Shown in pieces: positions 48,430 to 59,359 of a stretch of DNA of 64,000 nt (positions are counted from its first letter, which is position 1; each line of letters begins with the position of its first letter). The stretch lies in assembly GCA_037954235.1 (NCBI GenBank), contig JBBMOA010000016.1, forward strand, positions 20,676,383 through 20,740,382, written 5' to 3'. Source of the DNA: Aulostomus chinensis. Its lineage: Eukaryota > Chordata > Actinopteri > Syngnathiformes > Aulostomidae. The notes beneath the pieces are model-generated. The model ran no database searches. It had not been told where the DNA came from and saw only the letters and a program-made list of their open reading frames with translations. A program made the translations under genes and the position numbers.

Positions 48430-50762
48430 TGCTATACCTGTAGCGAAAGAGAATTCTGTAAAATCCAACGTGACACTATTTATTTAGCCAAAACAACAGG
48501 TAAGGCCAAGTAACACATTAGAACACAAGCAACAAACAAATCAGAAAAAAAAAATGGTGATAATCATGATAATATTGGCATTTAAATGTTTTAGCTGTGA
48601 AAATGCAGCTAAGTGATGCAACCTTTCATGTCTCTTCTTGTTATTTGCACACTGATTATATTTCCAACAATGGTGCAGTAACAGATATGTTTCTGTTTGT
48701 CTTCAACTGGTTATCCTGGAACCATTTCCACACTGGATTTAACCAAAATACGGGCTTTTTGCTTGCAGGTTCAACATCTGTGAGAGGTGTTTCAACGCAT
48801 TCCAGGGCAACAGTATTCCCCTGAGACATGACATCTCCATGCCTTGGATGTGAGTACCATTCACACTTCCAGACTAGCTTTGAGCCTCAAGTGTCCGATG
48901 CTGATATTAGTAGTCTCCACATCACAATGTTGTAACTTCTGTGGTATTATTGATTTATTTACTGGAATGAAATAAATGAAAAGTGTTAGACATCGGGACA
49001 GTTCTTGGAGATGGTGAGTGGTTTCTGCTGTGGTCACAATGAATCATACTGATAGGACTTCAACTAGTAAGGGCAAGTAATCTGGTTATTTCTGCAAAAA
49101 TAAACTGTTGGATGACAGTTCATGTAGTTGCAGTAGACCTGAGGATAATCTTGATCTAGTTTCCATAATGGGAATGTTTTTATCGTTATTGTTCTTGTCA
49201 TTTAGTTTGTCTTATGTTCTTTCCCACAGAACAAAGATGAAAAAAGTAAGTTCCAGCCAGGAATGACAATTATGTCCCTGAAATGTAAGTCGCCCTCTAA
49301 ATTAATTTACTGTGCTAAATGTAGTCACCTCTGTACTGAAGAGGGCTGAGCGGGATGTTTCAACAATGTTAACTCTGAGTAGGTGTCTGACGTTTGCCCT
49401 GTCATTCTCAGGTTTGATCTCAAGCGTTATCTTCCAAACACCCATGAACACTTTTAAACATGTAAACGTTACCATTTATTATTTTTTCCTCCAAAACAAC
49501 AGATTTACAGGTGAAAACTGCGTCATGAAGTCAAACAGAAGGAGACGAGAACAAATACAACGCCAAAAGTCAGTGGAATATGTTCCTCACCTGCTTCATG
49601 CAATTCTTCTATTTTGCAGTTTGAGCAAAATAGATACTTGGATGAACTCTGCTAAAATGGTTGCCTGGTCTTTTACAAGGCTTCCTAAGACTGTGATGGA
49701 CAACTACTTGGAGAACTGGGTTAATGACTTCCTCAGGTAACAGAACCAGCCTGGAGCAGGCAAGGTCACCATCTGTGTGGTTCATGTCGCAAACACGGTG
49801 GTTAATTTCCAGCCAAGCATGGCGTCCAGGTAGGAGATTAAGTCCTTGGTCCAGTAAATAAGATGAAACAGCAGGGTTTCATGGCTGATAACACCATTTG
49901 TTAGATTCTTTTTACCACCAGTGTAACTGCAAGCTTTGTGTTGACTGTTTTCCTGAACCCGTCTTGTTACCTTCTTTTTCTCTAGGTTTGTGGACAACGG
50001 AGAGATGCCTTGATTGTGTATGTACCCTAAACTTGAACAGTCCTTTGTCCAAAAGGAGGTAGAGTGAGTGTGAGGCATTGCAATACGCACCGTGTCACTG
50101 ATCCTGGTGGGTTAGGCTGCAGCCACGGTCTCTGCTCTGCCACCACAAGGAAGTGGAGAGGGCAGAGGTAGGATGGGGTGGGGGGGAAAGGGTGGAGAGG
50201 ATGGGGGAGGAGTGCGACCACTCTCACCAAGTCCCAACCCAAGAGAGTTCCATCTTCCAAAATGTGGTAGATTCCTTTATTATAAGTGTCACACAGCAAC
50301 CATATTCTGAAAGTGAAATCTGGCCCCTGGACATGGGAGAGTGTGTCCAGGAACAGGGGGAGGGGAGAAGAATAGGAATCCCAATGACCTTTCCCAATTA
50401 CGCTATACCAGAATGGAGTAAAATGAGGTACCTGCACGTTCACTAGCTGCTTTTTCTTTTCGAAGATTAAATGGCATTAATATAAAGAACACTGATGTTG
50501 CTATTGAAGCTGTGAGCTGATTGTGTCTAGTGTTAATTCCCAGGACTACTTCGTCATAAGACTCAATGAGGAACCGACTGCCAACATGCAGCACCTCACT
50601 GCAGATCCAGACCTCCTGAAGAATTTTAACCTCATGGATAGTTGCGGTCCCTTCCTGGAACTGGTGAGAGAAAAGAAACTGGAGTTCAGTTCTCTCAGGA
50701 GGACCAAGTGGAGCACAATGTGTATGTTTTTGGTGCTCCACAATTTGTACAACTCTTTTTAG
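48430..50762 (+). pseudogene. Decayed duplicate of the p300-like acetyltransferase
   Basis: Aligns by eye, in the same order, with 60449-63413 of the intact copy. Bromodomain exons are gone: homology jumps from about 48,420 to the RING exon. The RING exon has a one-base loss near 48480. The exon at 48769-48849 is nearly identical to its partner. The 49236 exon has lost four bases (CCAATGAGG to CCAGG). The Cys/His PHD exon is deleted. FTCDNC became FTGENC. TAA interrupts at 49738-49740 and TGA at 50011-50013. HAT core sequence is replaced by about 230 unrelated bases. The last two HAT exons survive at about 50255-50425 and 50543-50762. No functional product is expected. Confidence 0.88.
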
Positions 50763-50790
50763 GTGAGAATCAATGCATCAATGTAAATAT

Positions 50791-51175
50791 CCATCCATCC
50801 ATCCAACCATTTTCTTCTGCTTATCCTGTTAAGGGTTGCAGGGGGGCTGGAGCCTATCCCAGCTGCCTTCAGGCAAGAGGCAGGGTTCACCCTGGGTGCG
50901 TCGCCTGTCCATCGCAGGGCCAACACATATAGACAGACAACCATTCACACTCACAGCCACGCCTACAGTCAATTTAGAGTATCCAATTAGCCTCGTCCCC
51001 TCTTGATGTCTTTGGAGTCTGGGAGAAAGCCAGAGTACCTGGAGAGAACCCACATAGGCACAGAGAGAACATACAAACTCCACTCAATAGACTCCGTGCT
51101 CGAGCTGGAGCTTGAACCCCAAACCTTTGAGCTGTACATCGACAGTGCTATCCATTGTACCACGGTGCTGCACCA
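50791..51175 (-). mobile_element. tRNA-headed SINE, minus strand
   Basis: The minus strand reads GGTACAATGGATAGCACTG and GGTTCAAGCTCC (A and B boxes), the usual body, then AGGCTCCAGCCCCCCTGCAA and a GGATGGATGG tail. The flanks ATGTAAATAT and ATCTAAATAT (50781-50790 and 51176-51185) may be a duplication with one mismatch. It landed just past the end of the left acetyltransferase copy. Confidence 0.85.
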
Positions 51176-51302
51176 ATCTAAATATATCCTTGATAAATAA
51201 AGTTGGATTTGATTTGGAATTTTTGACAGTTGAATAGCTAGGGATATCCACATTCACAAATCTCCCCTCCTGATGCCAATGTAACTAGCTGATGCTAATG
51301 TG

Positions 51303-51440
51303 ACCTGTTTAGGGTCGCGGGGGGCTGGAGCCTATCCCAGTAGCCTTCAGGTGAGAAGCGGGGTTCACCCTGGACTGGTCGCCAGTCCATCGCAGGGCCA
51401 ACACACAAAGACAGACAACCATTCACACTCACAACTATGG
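51303..51440 (-). mobile_element. SINE fragment, minus strand
   Basis: The 3' half of the same SINE family: GCGACCAGTCCAGGGTGAAC and GGGATAGGCTCCAGCC on the minus strand. The head and GGATGG tail are missing. Confidence 0.7.
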
Positions 51441-52279
51441 AGGGTTGCCAACCGTCCCGTGGGTTGTTAAAGTGGGGTCAGTGGGTGTTTCAATAGTGTC
51501 CATTCCTTGTGTAAAATGAAGTCATCTCTCAACAGTAAGCATCTCCAGAAATCCGTAGAACATCGGCCGACTTTGTCCCCTATATGCTCAAAGGATTTGA
51601 GAGTATCTCCTTCAGTGGTGGCTGGTGATAAAAAAAAAAAAATTGAAGGGGGGGGGGGATAAAAACAATAACTGCTAATCTTGCACATGGTATTTGTGTT
51701 CACTGCACAGGTGTTTGAAGGGTTAAATGCAGGAGTTAAGTTCACGCTTTAAGTTGTGTTTGTGCCATTGATTTGACTTTGTTACATTCCATTTTATTTC
51801 CTCAATTTGAACAGAAACAAATGAACACTGTTTGACACTATTTGAAAAGAAATGCGATTTGAACAGAAATTTTGCTCTCCTTTCCTTCTGGGCAGCAAAA
51901 ATCTCAATGAATTTCTGATTGAACTCATCTCAGAACAAGTCTCTTCTCCATGGATAGCATGGTCAATACGTTCAGCCTCTCCTGGTGGTGTTTCTGAGAA
52001 AAGTTTTTATTCTTTTCAATTTTGGGAAGCAACTCTCAGCTTCTGCCATGGTCACGGGTGTGGTGATGGTGATCTTTCGGAGAGTGTCAATTTCTGAAAA
52101 GACCTCCTCTAGATTATTATCAATATACACCTGAAGTAGGTCCACAGCACCAAAGCAGGAACTGAGCTCTTCTTTGCTGTAGATGAGTCCAAGTTCTGTC
52201 TTATGTGCTTCCATTCAGCATTGGGTATGCCTTCAAGGTGCTGCACAGCTCGTCTCCAGGAAATGAGCTTTCATACTCC

Positions 52280-52325
52280 ACTAGAATAGGCTGGAACATC
52301 CCAGCAACACGTCAATGATACATTT

Positions 52326-52379
<54 letters not shown>

Positions 52380-53173
52380 TCTTTAGTCATCTTTTACAAC
52401 ACAATTGATATATCGGCCTACAATGCCTTTGTCATCTTTACAGAGATCTTCCTGAGTGGAACAAATCGAAGCTCCACAAAAGGCTCCTGTTCCTCGAGGA
52501 GCTGGGGAAGGTTCTTGTTGTCCCTCATATTGAAAGAAAGCAGCACATTCCAAGGACCCCAGCCGCTGCAGACACAGTGTGGGAGATCAAGGAGAGGGCT
52601 ACACCAAGTATTCCTGTGTGTGTGTTTGTGTGTTTGTACGTGCTTGCATGTGCATGTCAGGGGAATCACTAACATGAAGATGTAGGACCAGTCTTTATTT
52701 ATGATTTTAAGTGAAAGGGTTAATTTGACCCTGAACAGAAGAGGTGTCTCATCTCTATCAACATCACCTGATGGGGAAAAAAAGGTTTGAAAATTTTAAA
52801 AATAATTTAAAAAAATGTAATGTTATGCAATACTAATGTATTTTTATATCTAGGTTTTTCCAATGTACACAAAAATGTGTTTGAATGTGTAATTTTTTTT
52901 GTGAAAAACGAGTATCCAAATGGAACCATGATGCGTGAGAGGTGAATAACACTGCACTAAATATTGATGGAATGATAGAAATGAGAGGTACAAACAATGT
53001 ACAAACAAAATATCTTACTTTGGGGGTTTCTGATAATTCTTGGACAATTAAACATTCACTGGGTCACCTTGACCCAGGAATGGTTTGGCTGTTAAAGAAA
53101 AATGAATATAACAGGAGCGTTATTCTACTAGAATAGGCTGGAACATCCCAGCAACACGTCAGTGATACATTTA
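52280..53173. repeat. 47-bp direct repeats flanking an 800-bp insertion in the hAT relic
   Basis: The segment beginning ACTAGAATAGGCTGGAACAT occurs at 52280-52326 and again at 53127-53173 with one mismatch. Between them lie a CA microsatellite and AT-rich sequence including GGTCACCTTGACCCAGGAAT near 53060-53080. The transposase frame stops at one repeat and resumes at the other. Confidence 0.85.
52329..52374. repeat. (AC)n microsatellite
   Basis: About 23 AC units, beginning three bases after the first 47-bp direct repeat inside the hAT relic. Confidence 0.95.
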
Positions 53174-54307
53174 CAATGGTATTTCAGAACACATTTCTCC
53201 GAGAACAAATATTCCAGCCTCTGCTGAAACATGGACTACGGCTGATTCCTAGAACATAACCTCACCTCTGTTGCGACCCTCTGATGACCTTCTGAACTGA
53301 GTGCCCGGTGCCTCTTTGCTGGGCGAGAGCCAGAGTTTTGCTCCTCCATGGAATGGACAGAATTTCTTTGAAGGACAAGGAGAATTCCTAATAATAATCT
53401 AAACAGACAGATAGTGATCAAACAAGTAAATAATCATCATACGACTAACAGTAACACTTATTACCTGATCTTTTGTATGTCCTGTTTGAACGCCTGGATG
53501 CTCCGTTTGATGTGGACTGAGTCTATGTTCTTCTTGGTTCCGCATGTGGCATAACGTGGTGAAAAAGTTTCAGAAAGAACTTGAAGTCCTGACGTTCCAG
53601 TAGGTTGGCCGAGGCTTGGGCCTCTCTGATGCTACGGGGGTCAAAGTCACCTGAGTCTCTTATGTACTCAAAGCAGTGAATGAGATCCCCAACGTGCTCA
53701 AACACAGTGTTGATGGCTCTGACGCTGCTGGATGTTGGCAGGCCACAAGCCAAGATTTTATCAGGAACAGTGTCCATTTGGGTGATCTGGAAAAAAATCT
53801 GGCAAATCAAACCAAGGTCAGAAAAAAAAAATTCAGAGTTTGGGAATGTGAGAGGTAGCCTGTTGCATGATCAGGTTGAGCTGATGTGCGTAGCAGTCAA
53901 TATCATGGGCATTTGGGTACAGATCTTTTATTTTCCTCTGAACACCTGCAGAACCGCCTCTCATCACATTGGCTCCATCATATGCCTGGCAGATTCACTT
54001 GTTTTTCCTGCTCCTCAGGAAGGATGACAGCAAGATCACGCTTTGTGAATGCAGTAGCAATGGACTCAGATGTAGCTGACTGCAAAGGAATGACCTCAAA
54101 AATCTTTCCTGCACGATATCTGTCATCAATGTAGCACAGTACTAGCACGAGTTGGGACTTTGCGGCAGTGTCTGCTGTCACAGCTGCCTGGATCAATAAA
54201 AAAAAAAAAAATCACTGCTTCTTTGATTATTTGTTCCCCCGCGTCGCCATCCACCATCCATGTTCCTCATCACAGTCTTAAAGAAACATGTAAATCTTAG
54301 TGGCTCT

Positions 54308-56460
54308 TGATACTGGAAACTACATTTCAACAGCTTTTTACCACAAACCAAACCATCTGTGTACACTTCATCCATTCATTCCTAATTCTCACACCTCTCC
54401 ACATCTTTTTCCCTCCCAAGTATGGGAATGACTCAAGAGGAATACCTGGCCGGTAAATTTGTTCCGTAAAAAGCCAGTTTATTTTAGTTTTGGAGGTTTA
54501 GGCTTCCCAGATTTTTTGAAAAGCCAGTATCTTCCTTTTGATCCTAGATTTTCTCCTTCGACATATAAATACAGAAATCATCTTACTTAACGTTTTTTTC
54601 ATAGATGTTGGGAGCCTGATCGCTAGCGACTGAAAAAGGTACAGCATCCTAGGAATTATGTTCATCCTTACCACCTTTTATCTCTTCCTTCCAAATCTAT
54701 TTTTTTAAATCATATACATTAATTTGCCATAATTTGCTTCATATCATTTACTGGTATTTTGGGTAATAACATATCCATATAACTAAGACCTTGTTTAGAC
54801 CAGTTTCATGAAGTGGTGTTGGTCTGCAGTGGCGGGAAGCGCCTGGTAAGATCATAGCTTCTGATTTCGATTTATTTATGATATCCTCTGATCCTGCTCC
54901 ACATTCATTCAGACATTTCTGAATTGCCCGAATGGAGGCTAAAGGCTGGCCGATATATAGGATAACATCACCAGTATACAATGATAGTTTATGTATTTTT
55001 CACCATTAGTTATTCCATGAATATCAGGGTTCATCCTTACCATCTCTGCCAATAATTCTATACGAATTGCAAACAATAATGGGGCCAGGAGGAACCTTTG
55101 TCTTTGTGCCTCTCCTGAGCTATATTTTTCAGATGTATATCCATCGACCCACACTCTTGAATGGGGATTAATATATAAAACTTTAACCAAGTTTATAAAA
55201 TCAATATGGAAGCCCATTTTCTCATGTTGAGGTTCTAAACACTGTCAATTTACCCCATCAAATGCTTCTTCAGTCTTGAAGCTGAGAACATTTTGTATAT
55301 CCCTTGGTGCCCAGGTTTAAAGCCTGTCTGGTCCTTTTTAATTATAATATGAATGTACTTCTTGATTCTATTTCCCATAACTACGCTTAAAATCTTCGCA
55401 TCAATACACAGTAGGATTATAGGCCTGTATGAGGTATGTAGCGTGGGATCTTTCCCCGCTTTTGGAATTACAGAAATGATTTCCTCTGACCAAGACTGAG
55501 GTGGATCCTTTTCAGTCATGGCATAATTTAAAATTCTATGTAACAAAGATGTTATATCGTCCTTACAGCACTTAGAAAATTTCCTGAAAAAACTTTCTCT
55601 TCCTGGGTTCTTATTGTTTTTTATTCCTTTAATTACATCTATAATTTCAGTAATGGTGATGGTCAGCCATTGCTTTTCAATGGGCTTCCCATAATTGATC
55701 CAAATTCACTTTACATATCAATTTTCCTTTCCTTGTCATCCATCTCTCTGGTGATTCGTACAGTACGCTGTAATAATGTGTAAAAGCCTTAAATATTTCT
55801 TTCAGGTGAGATACCATTTTTCAGGAATTAGGGTCGACCACTTTAGACGCTGTCCGACTTGCTTGGACCTCATGTCACTGGAATGCCTGCAGTCTATGAG
55901 CCCTTTTACCTGATTCTTAATATTTTTGGTTTGTAAATCATAGTGAACCTTCAGCCTTGTAGGTCAATGAATCATTTAGTTGCCGCCTCCGTTGATCTAA
56001 ATTATTCAATGTAATCCTGTTATTTGACGTCTTATGCTTTTGTTCTAACTCCTGAATAAAAGTCTTTAAATCTAGTTGTTTTACTTCATGTTCCTTTTTG
56101 AGTTTAGAGGAAGTGGCTATTATTTTGCCCCTAAGCACCACTTTTACAGCATCCCAGTGTATGGATGGAGAAACCTCCTCATTATCACTTTGTTTGAGGT
56201 AGACCTTAAACTGTTCTCTAATCTCTTGTATAATTTCTGAATTGTTCAATAATGATACATCCTCCACTGTTTAGGTCTTCTTTTCTGAGTCCAAAACAAT
56301 TGTCTTTACCATCGGGCCATGATCCGACAGACATGTTTCTTTACATTCATCTAAATTCCTTGTCCACACGCTCCGTCTCCTTGTTATCTGGTACCTTTTT
56401 CCCCTCACACCTGAAGTAGGTCTATTCTCATCAAAAACCATCAGGTCACATTAAAATAAG
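54308..56460 (-). mobile_element. L1-type LINE remnant, right copy
   Basis: The minus strand codes in order: SDHGPMVKTIV (end of an endonuclease domain, about 56,310); NNSEIIQEIREQFKVY and SIHWDAVKVVLRGKIIATSS (56,267-55,938), typical of the L1 region between EN and RT; and SYRPIILLCIDAKILSVVMG with NRIKKYIHIIIKKDQTGF (55,546-55,250), RT domain. VWVDGYTSEKYSSGEAQRQ (about 55,150) follows. It has several frameshifts and is inactive. It is 3' complete or nearly so at about 54.3-54.5 kb. Confidence 0.8.
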
Positions 56461-56729
56461 GCTGACAAAATGCAAGCTCCTAAACCTGCTTATTCAAGCC
56501 CAACACTGAGCAGAACATAGTAATGTTAACAAAGGTGACGCTCCCTCCCACCAGCAGTGTGCAGGTTTTCAGGTGCTGGTTTAGCACTGCATGAACGATC
56601 TTCACCTCCTCCTTTGCTTCCTGTCTCCTGCTCACCGACCTGTGGATTCCCAGAGTGGGGAAGACCCATGCACCGGCTGGAGGGACAAATCTACATTCTC
56701 GTTTCCGTTTCATCTGAGTTTCATTTGTT

Positions 56730-58987
56730 CTTCAGTGTGATTATGGTAGAAGTACTGCAAATATTGAAAAAAAAAAAATTAAAATAACTTGTGAATCTGC
56801 TGTTAATTACTCAAAAATGAAGGGCACCACAGAAATGGAGGCTCTTCATCCAACTCCAAAACGGAAAGAATAAATTGTAAATGGTAGTGAAACAGCTACA
56901 AAATTAAGCATTAAATGGCTGGAAAAACATTTTAGCGTTCTCTACGGAAAGTTTAATTAGCTGGAGAATCATAAAGCAGCAGGACTGACTTCAAACGGCA
57001 CATGGTCAGAATTATGTAGTATCCTGCCAACACAAAATGTCATATACAATTAGTATATTTTAAAACATTACAATATTCTAAAGTTTTGATAATGAAATAA
57101 TCCAGATAATCCTTTTTTTTCCAGTTTATTTGTTTTTTTCTCCTAAAGCCTACAGTCCATGTGCAGCTCTCCTTTACTACTGCTCATGCAGCATGTGACG
57201 TCCTGGTTGGTGGAATTAATGGAACTTTTAACTCACTTTTCTCATTGGCAAAGCAGCATACACAGCGTTTGTGTGGCAGCTTCAAAGGAAAACTGAAGGC
57301 TTGCTTTGTAAATCAACGTCTGTTAGGTGCCGGTTATTGGGGAGGGAACTGAGTGTTTCTGTAGTTAAACCTGCATATGATGACACTGGGAAACTGGGCA
57401 GGCTTGTCATTATAGACCAAGCTGACAGGAATGTGTTGTTTTTGCACCTTTAGTGTTGTGGACACTGGAGACAGGAAATACCGGCTGCATCACCCTCAGC
57501 ATTTCTAGATTCTCTTCCTGCTCCAGGTTGCTCTCATCTCTACATGTCAGCGGCTCAGAGGCGTCAGAGTTGATTGACAATTACTCATGTGACATTAGAT
57601 AGTGTTTAGGGCAGAATATAAGTTTAGAATGTACAGTCGTGATGGAAAACAGAGCAGAAGGAGGGGAATGGCAGCAGCAGCAGAGCCAAAGTAGCAAACT
57701 TTTTAATTCATTTATGTAATCTTAGATCTTCAAAATAAAACACCTATCCACATAATTGGTGAAATGATGAATATCTGCCCTGATAATCAGCAAGGCTGAT
57801 AATCAGTCAGCCCACTCAATATAGAATGTAATTAGACACACAACACAAAAATATGTGCTATGTCACTGAGATATGCAATGATTGAACATGTATGTGTTGG
57901 TAGAAATGCAGCAATGGTGGCGGAGGGTGTCAGACATAGAGGAGCGATGAAGCCTCAAAGGAAAAACCATTAAACGTTGAGATGTCTCCATATTTCTAGA
58001 AAATAGGAAAATGTGATTTGCATGCAAAATCGTAGAGGAATATGTTTTAAAGTTTTCTGTTTTCTACGTAAACGCTGTGTGTGGTCTTTCAAAATGTTTG
58101 ATGAGGGAGTCATTCCTGATACAAAGTATGATCTTGACATCTGTGCCAACATCCCTTAAATGCAATCAGCAAACACAGAAAAACCATGAGCCAGCAATAT
58201 GTCTAAATGCAATTTCAAAAGAAGCTTACACAGTTTTTGTGTTGGTCTCTAAAAATGCTACTTTTATAGCAATGCTGAAACAGAAAATTTATTCAGTTGC
58301 TGAAAAGAAATCCAGGAAGGGTACAGTAGGTGACAACACCAGCCAGAGAGTAGCTTGTCCTAGCTGGTGGCGTTGCAGGACTGGGTGGGGCTGTTCATGT
58401 TGTTGGAGGTGCTGGGGGGAATTGAATTTGAATTGAATATTGTGTTTGAAATCGGCAGCTAACCACACTAAGTCTTCTACCTCTCAAGTCACAGATGAAA
58501 GTCAGAACTTAGATTAAAGTCAAAGATCACAGTCAAGACTGTTCTCAGTGTCTTCACCGAGGAGACTGTGTGTGCTTACTGTGATGTCATGGGGGGGGGG
58601 TTCAACTGGCTTAGTCATCTCAACTTGGTGCAATGAAGGTCAACCGGATGTCAACTCATAGTCCAGGGAGTGAACTCAATGGAGATGACAAACGAGAAAA
58701 AAACATTCTTCTTACAGGGTATAAGAAGTGCTTACGGTTTACTCAGCATAGATTTCTGCCAGGTTATTCACAGTATTTCTGCATCAAACATCTGTTAAGA
58801 CTCAATTTTTAAAGTCCATCTAAGGTATGATATCTTCATTTTATCCTCCCCGGTTTTTTAAATCAGGCTTAAGTCTTTTAATGTGAATAGAAAATGCAGT
58901 GGAAATACATGCCACATTTTTCCACAGCCTAAGGTGTTGTGTTCATATTCAATTTACAGATACATTCTTGACGGATACAGTATGCAG
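56730..58987. other. Upstream of the right acetyltransferase copy
   Basis: The first part is shared with the left duplicate (47.1-48.4 kb). The rest (58.2-59.0 kb) is unique to this copy. No p300 N-terminal domain (TAZ1, KIX) is recognisable. The promoter and first exon of the acetyltransferase may be here but were not identified. Confidence 0.5.
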
Positions 58988-59042
58988 TCAGAAAAGAAAT
59001 CATTCAGGAAGCACCGCCAGACCCCATATTCAACAGACCACA
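58988..59042 (+). CDS. Possible upstream exon of the acetyltransferase gene
   Basis: A 55-nt open stretch lies between an AG acceptor (TATGCAG) and a GTATGT donor. It reads SEKKSFRKHRQTPYSTDH and ends with one base that completes an AAG codon with the next exon. The basic composition suits the linker before the p300 bromodomain, but no motif confirms it. The call is an inference from splice sites and phase only. Confidence 0.25.
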
Positions 59043-59094
59043 GTATGTAAACACACACATCTAATCTTGTTCATCACATCCAACTGGATGACTA

Positions 59095-59095
<1 letters not shown>

Positions 59096-59135
<40 letters not shown>
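59096..59135. repeat. (CG)n-(CA)n microsatellite
   Basis: A short GC alternation followed by about 13 CA units, between the tentative and first firm acetyltransferase exons. Confidence 0.93.
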
Positions 59136-59136
<1 letters not shown>

Positions 59137-59311
59137 GCACACAGAGTTGTTTAATATAGAAAACATCCATTCATATAGCTATTGATATGCTTTATGGGCT
59201 TATATACTGCAATGTTTCTGTGTAATGTATATATTTTGCACACATTGCAAGGTTTTACTCATGACCCATTGGAGATATGAAAAGCACTGAATCATCTCTT
59301 CTCTTTTCTAG

Positions 59312-59359
59312 AGTCAACGAGGAGGAGAACTCATGGGGCAACAGCGGTTGACGCTCAAG
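59312..59359 (+). CDS. ep300-like: Acetyltransferase exon 1 seen: basic linker
   Basis: The acceptor is TTTTCTAG and the donor is GTGAGT. It codes STRRRTHGATAVDAQ and leaves one base for the next exon. It has no recognisable motif and is accepted because phase and splice sites fit the bromodomain exons downstream. Confidence 0.6.

Larger units (their letters stand above)
44572..50762 (+). repeat. Segmental duplication, left copy
   Basis: Collinear with 54308-63413. Matching blocks: 44572-45140 with 54308-54820; 45630-46250 with 54830-55390; 46240-46600 with 55722-56075; 46585-47110 with 56205-56720; 47200-47565 with 57015-57385; 47873-48360 with 57385-57930; 48430-49420 with 60449-61490; 49425-50015 with 61660-62245; 50255-50430 with 62917-63090; and 50535-50762 with 63189-63413. 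Block edges are by eye. Deletions dominate in this copy. Confidence 0.9.
51614..54200 (-). mobile_element. hAT-type transposase relic (ZMYM1/DUF4371-like)
   Basis: Minus-strand segments read in order: SQLVLVLCYIDDRYRAGKIF (54.14 kb); YDGANVMRGGSAGVQRKIKD with DCYAHQLNLIMQQAT (53.98-53.85 kb); DFDPRSIREAQASANLLERQ (53.6 kb); DSVHIKRSIQAFKQDIQKIR (53.5 kb); EYESSFPGDELCSTLKAYPM (52.27 kb); and the C-terminal dimerisation part KLKRIKTFLRNTT (52.0 kb). This is the usual hAT order. Frames change several times and stops occur. CAGTGGTGGCTGGTGA at 51614 resembles a hAT terminal repeat; no partner end was found. Confidence 0.72.

Noticed and set aside
54818..54840. CAGTGGCGGGAAGC considered as the partner end of the hAT relic
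   Set aside because: It belongs to the LINE sequence, aligns with the left duplicate, and is not an inverted match.
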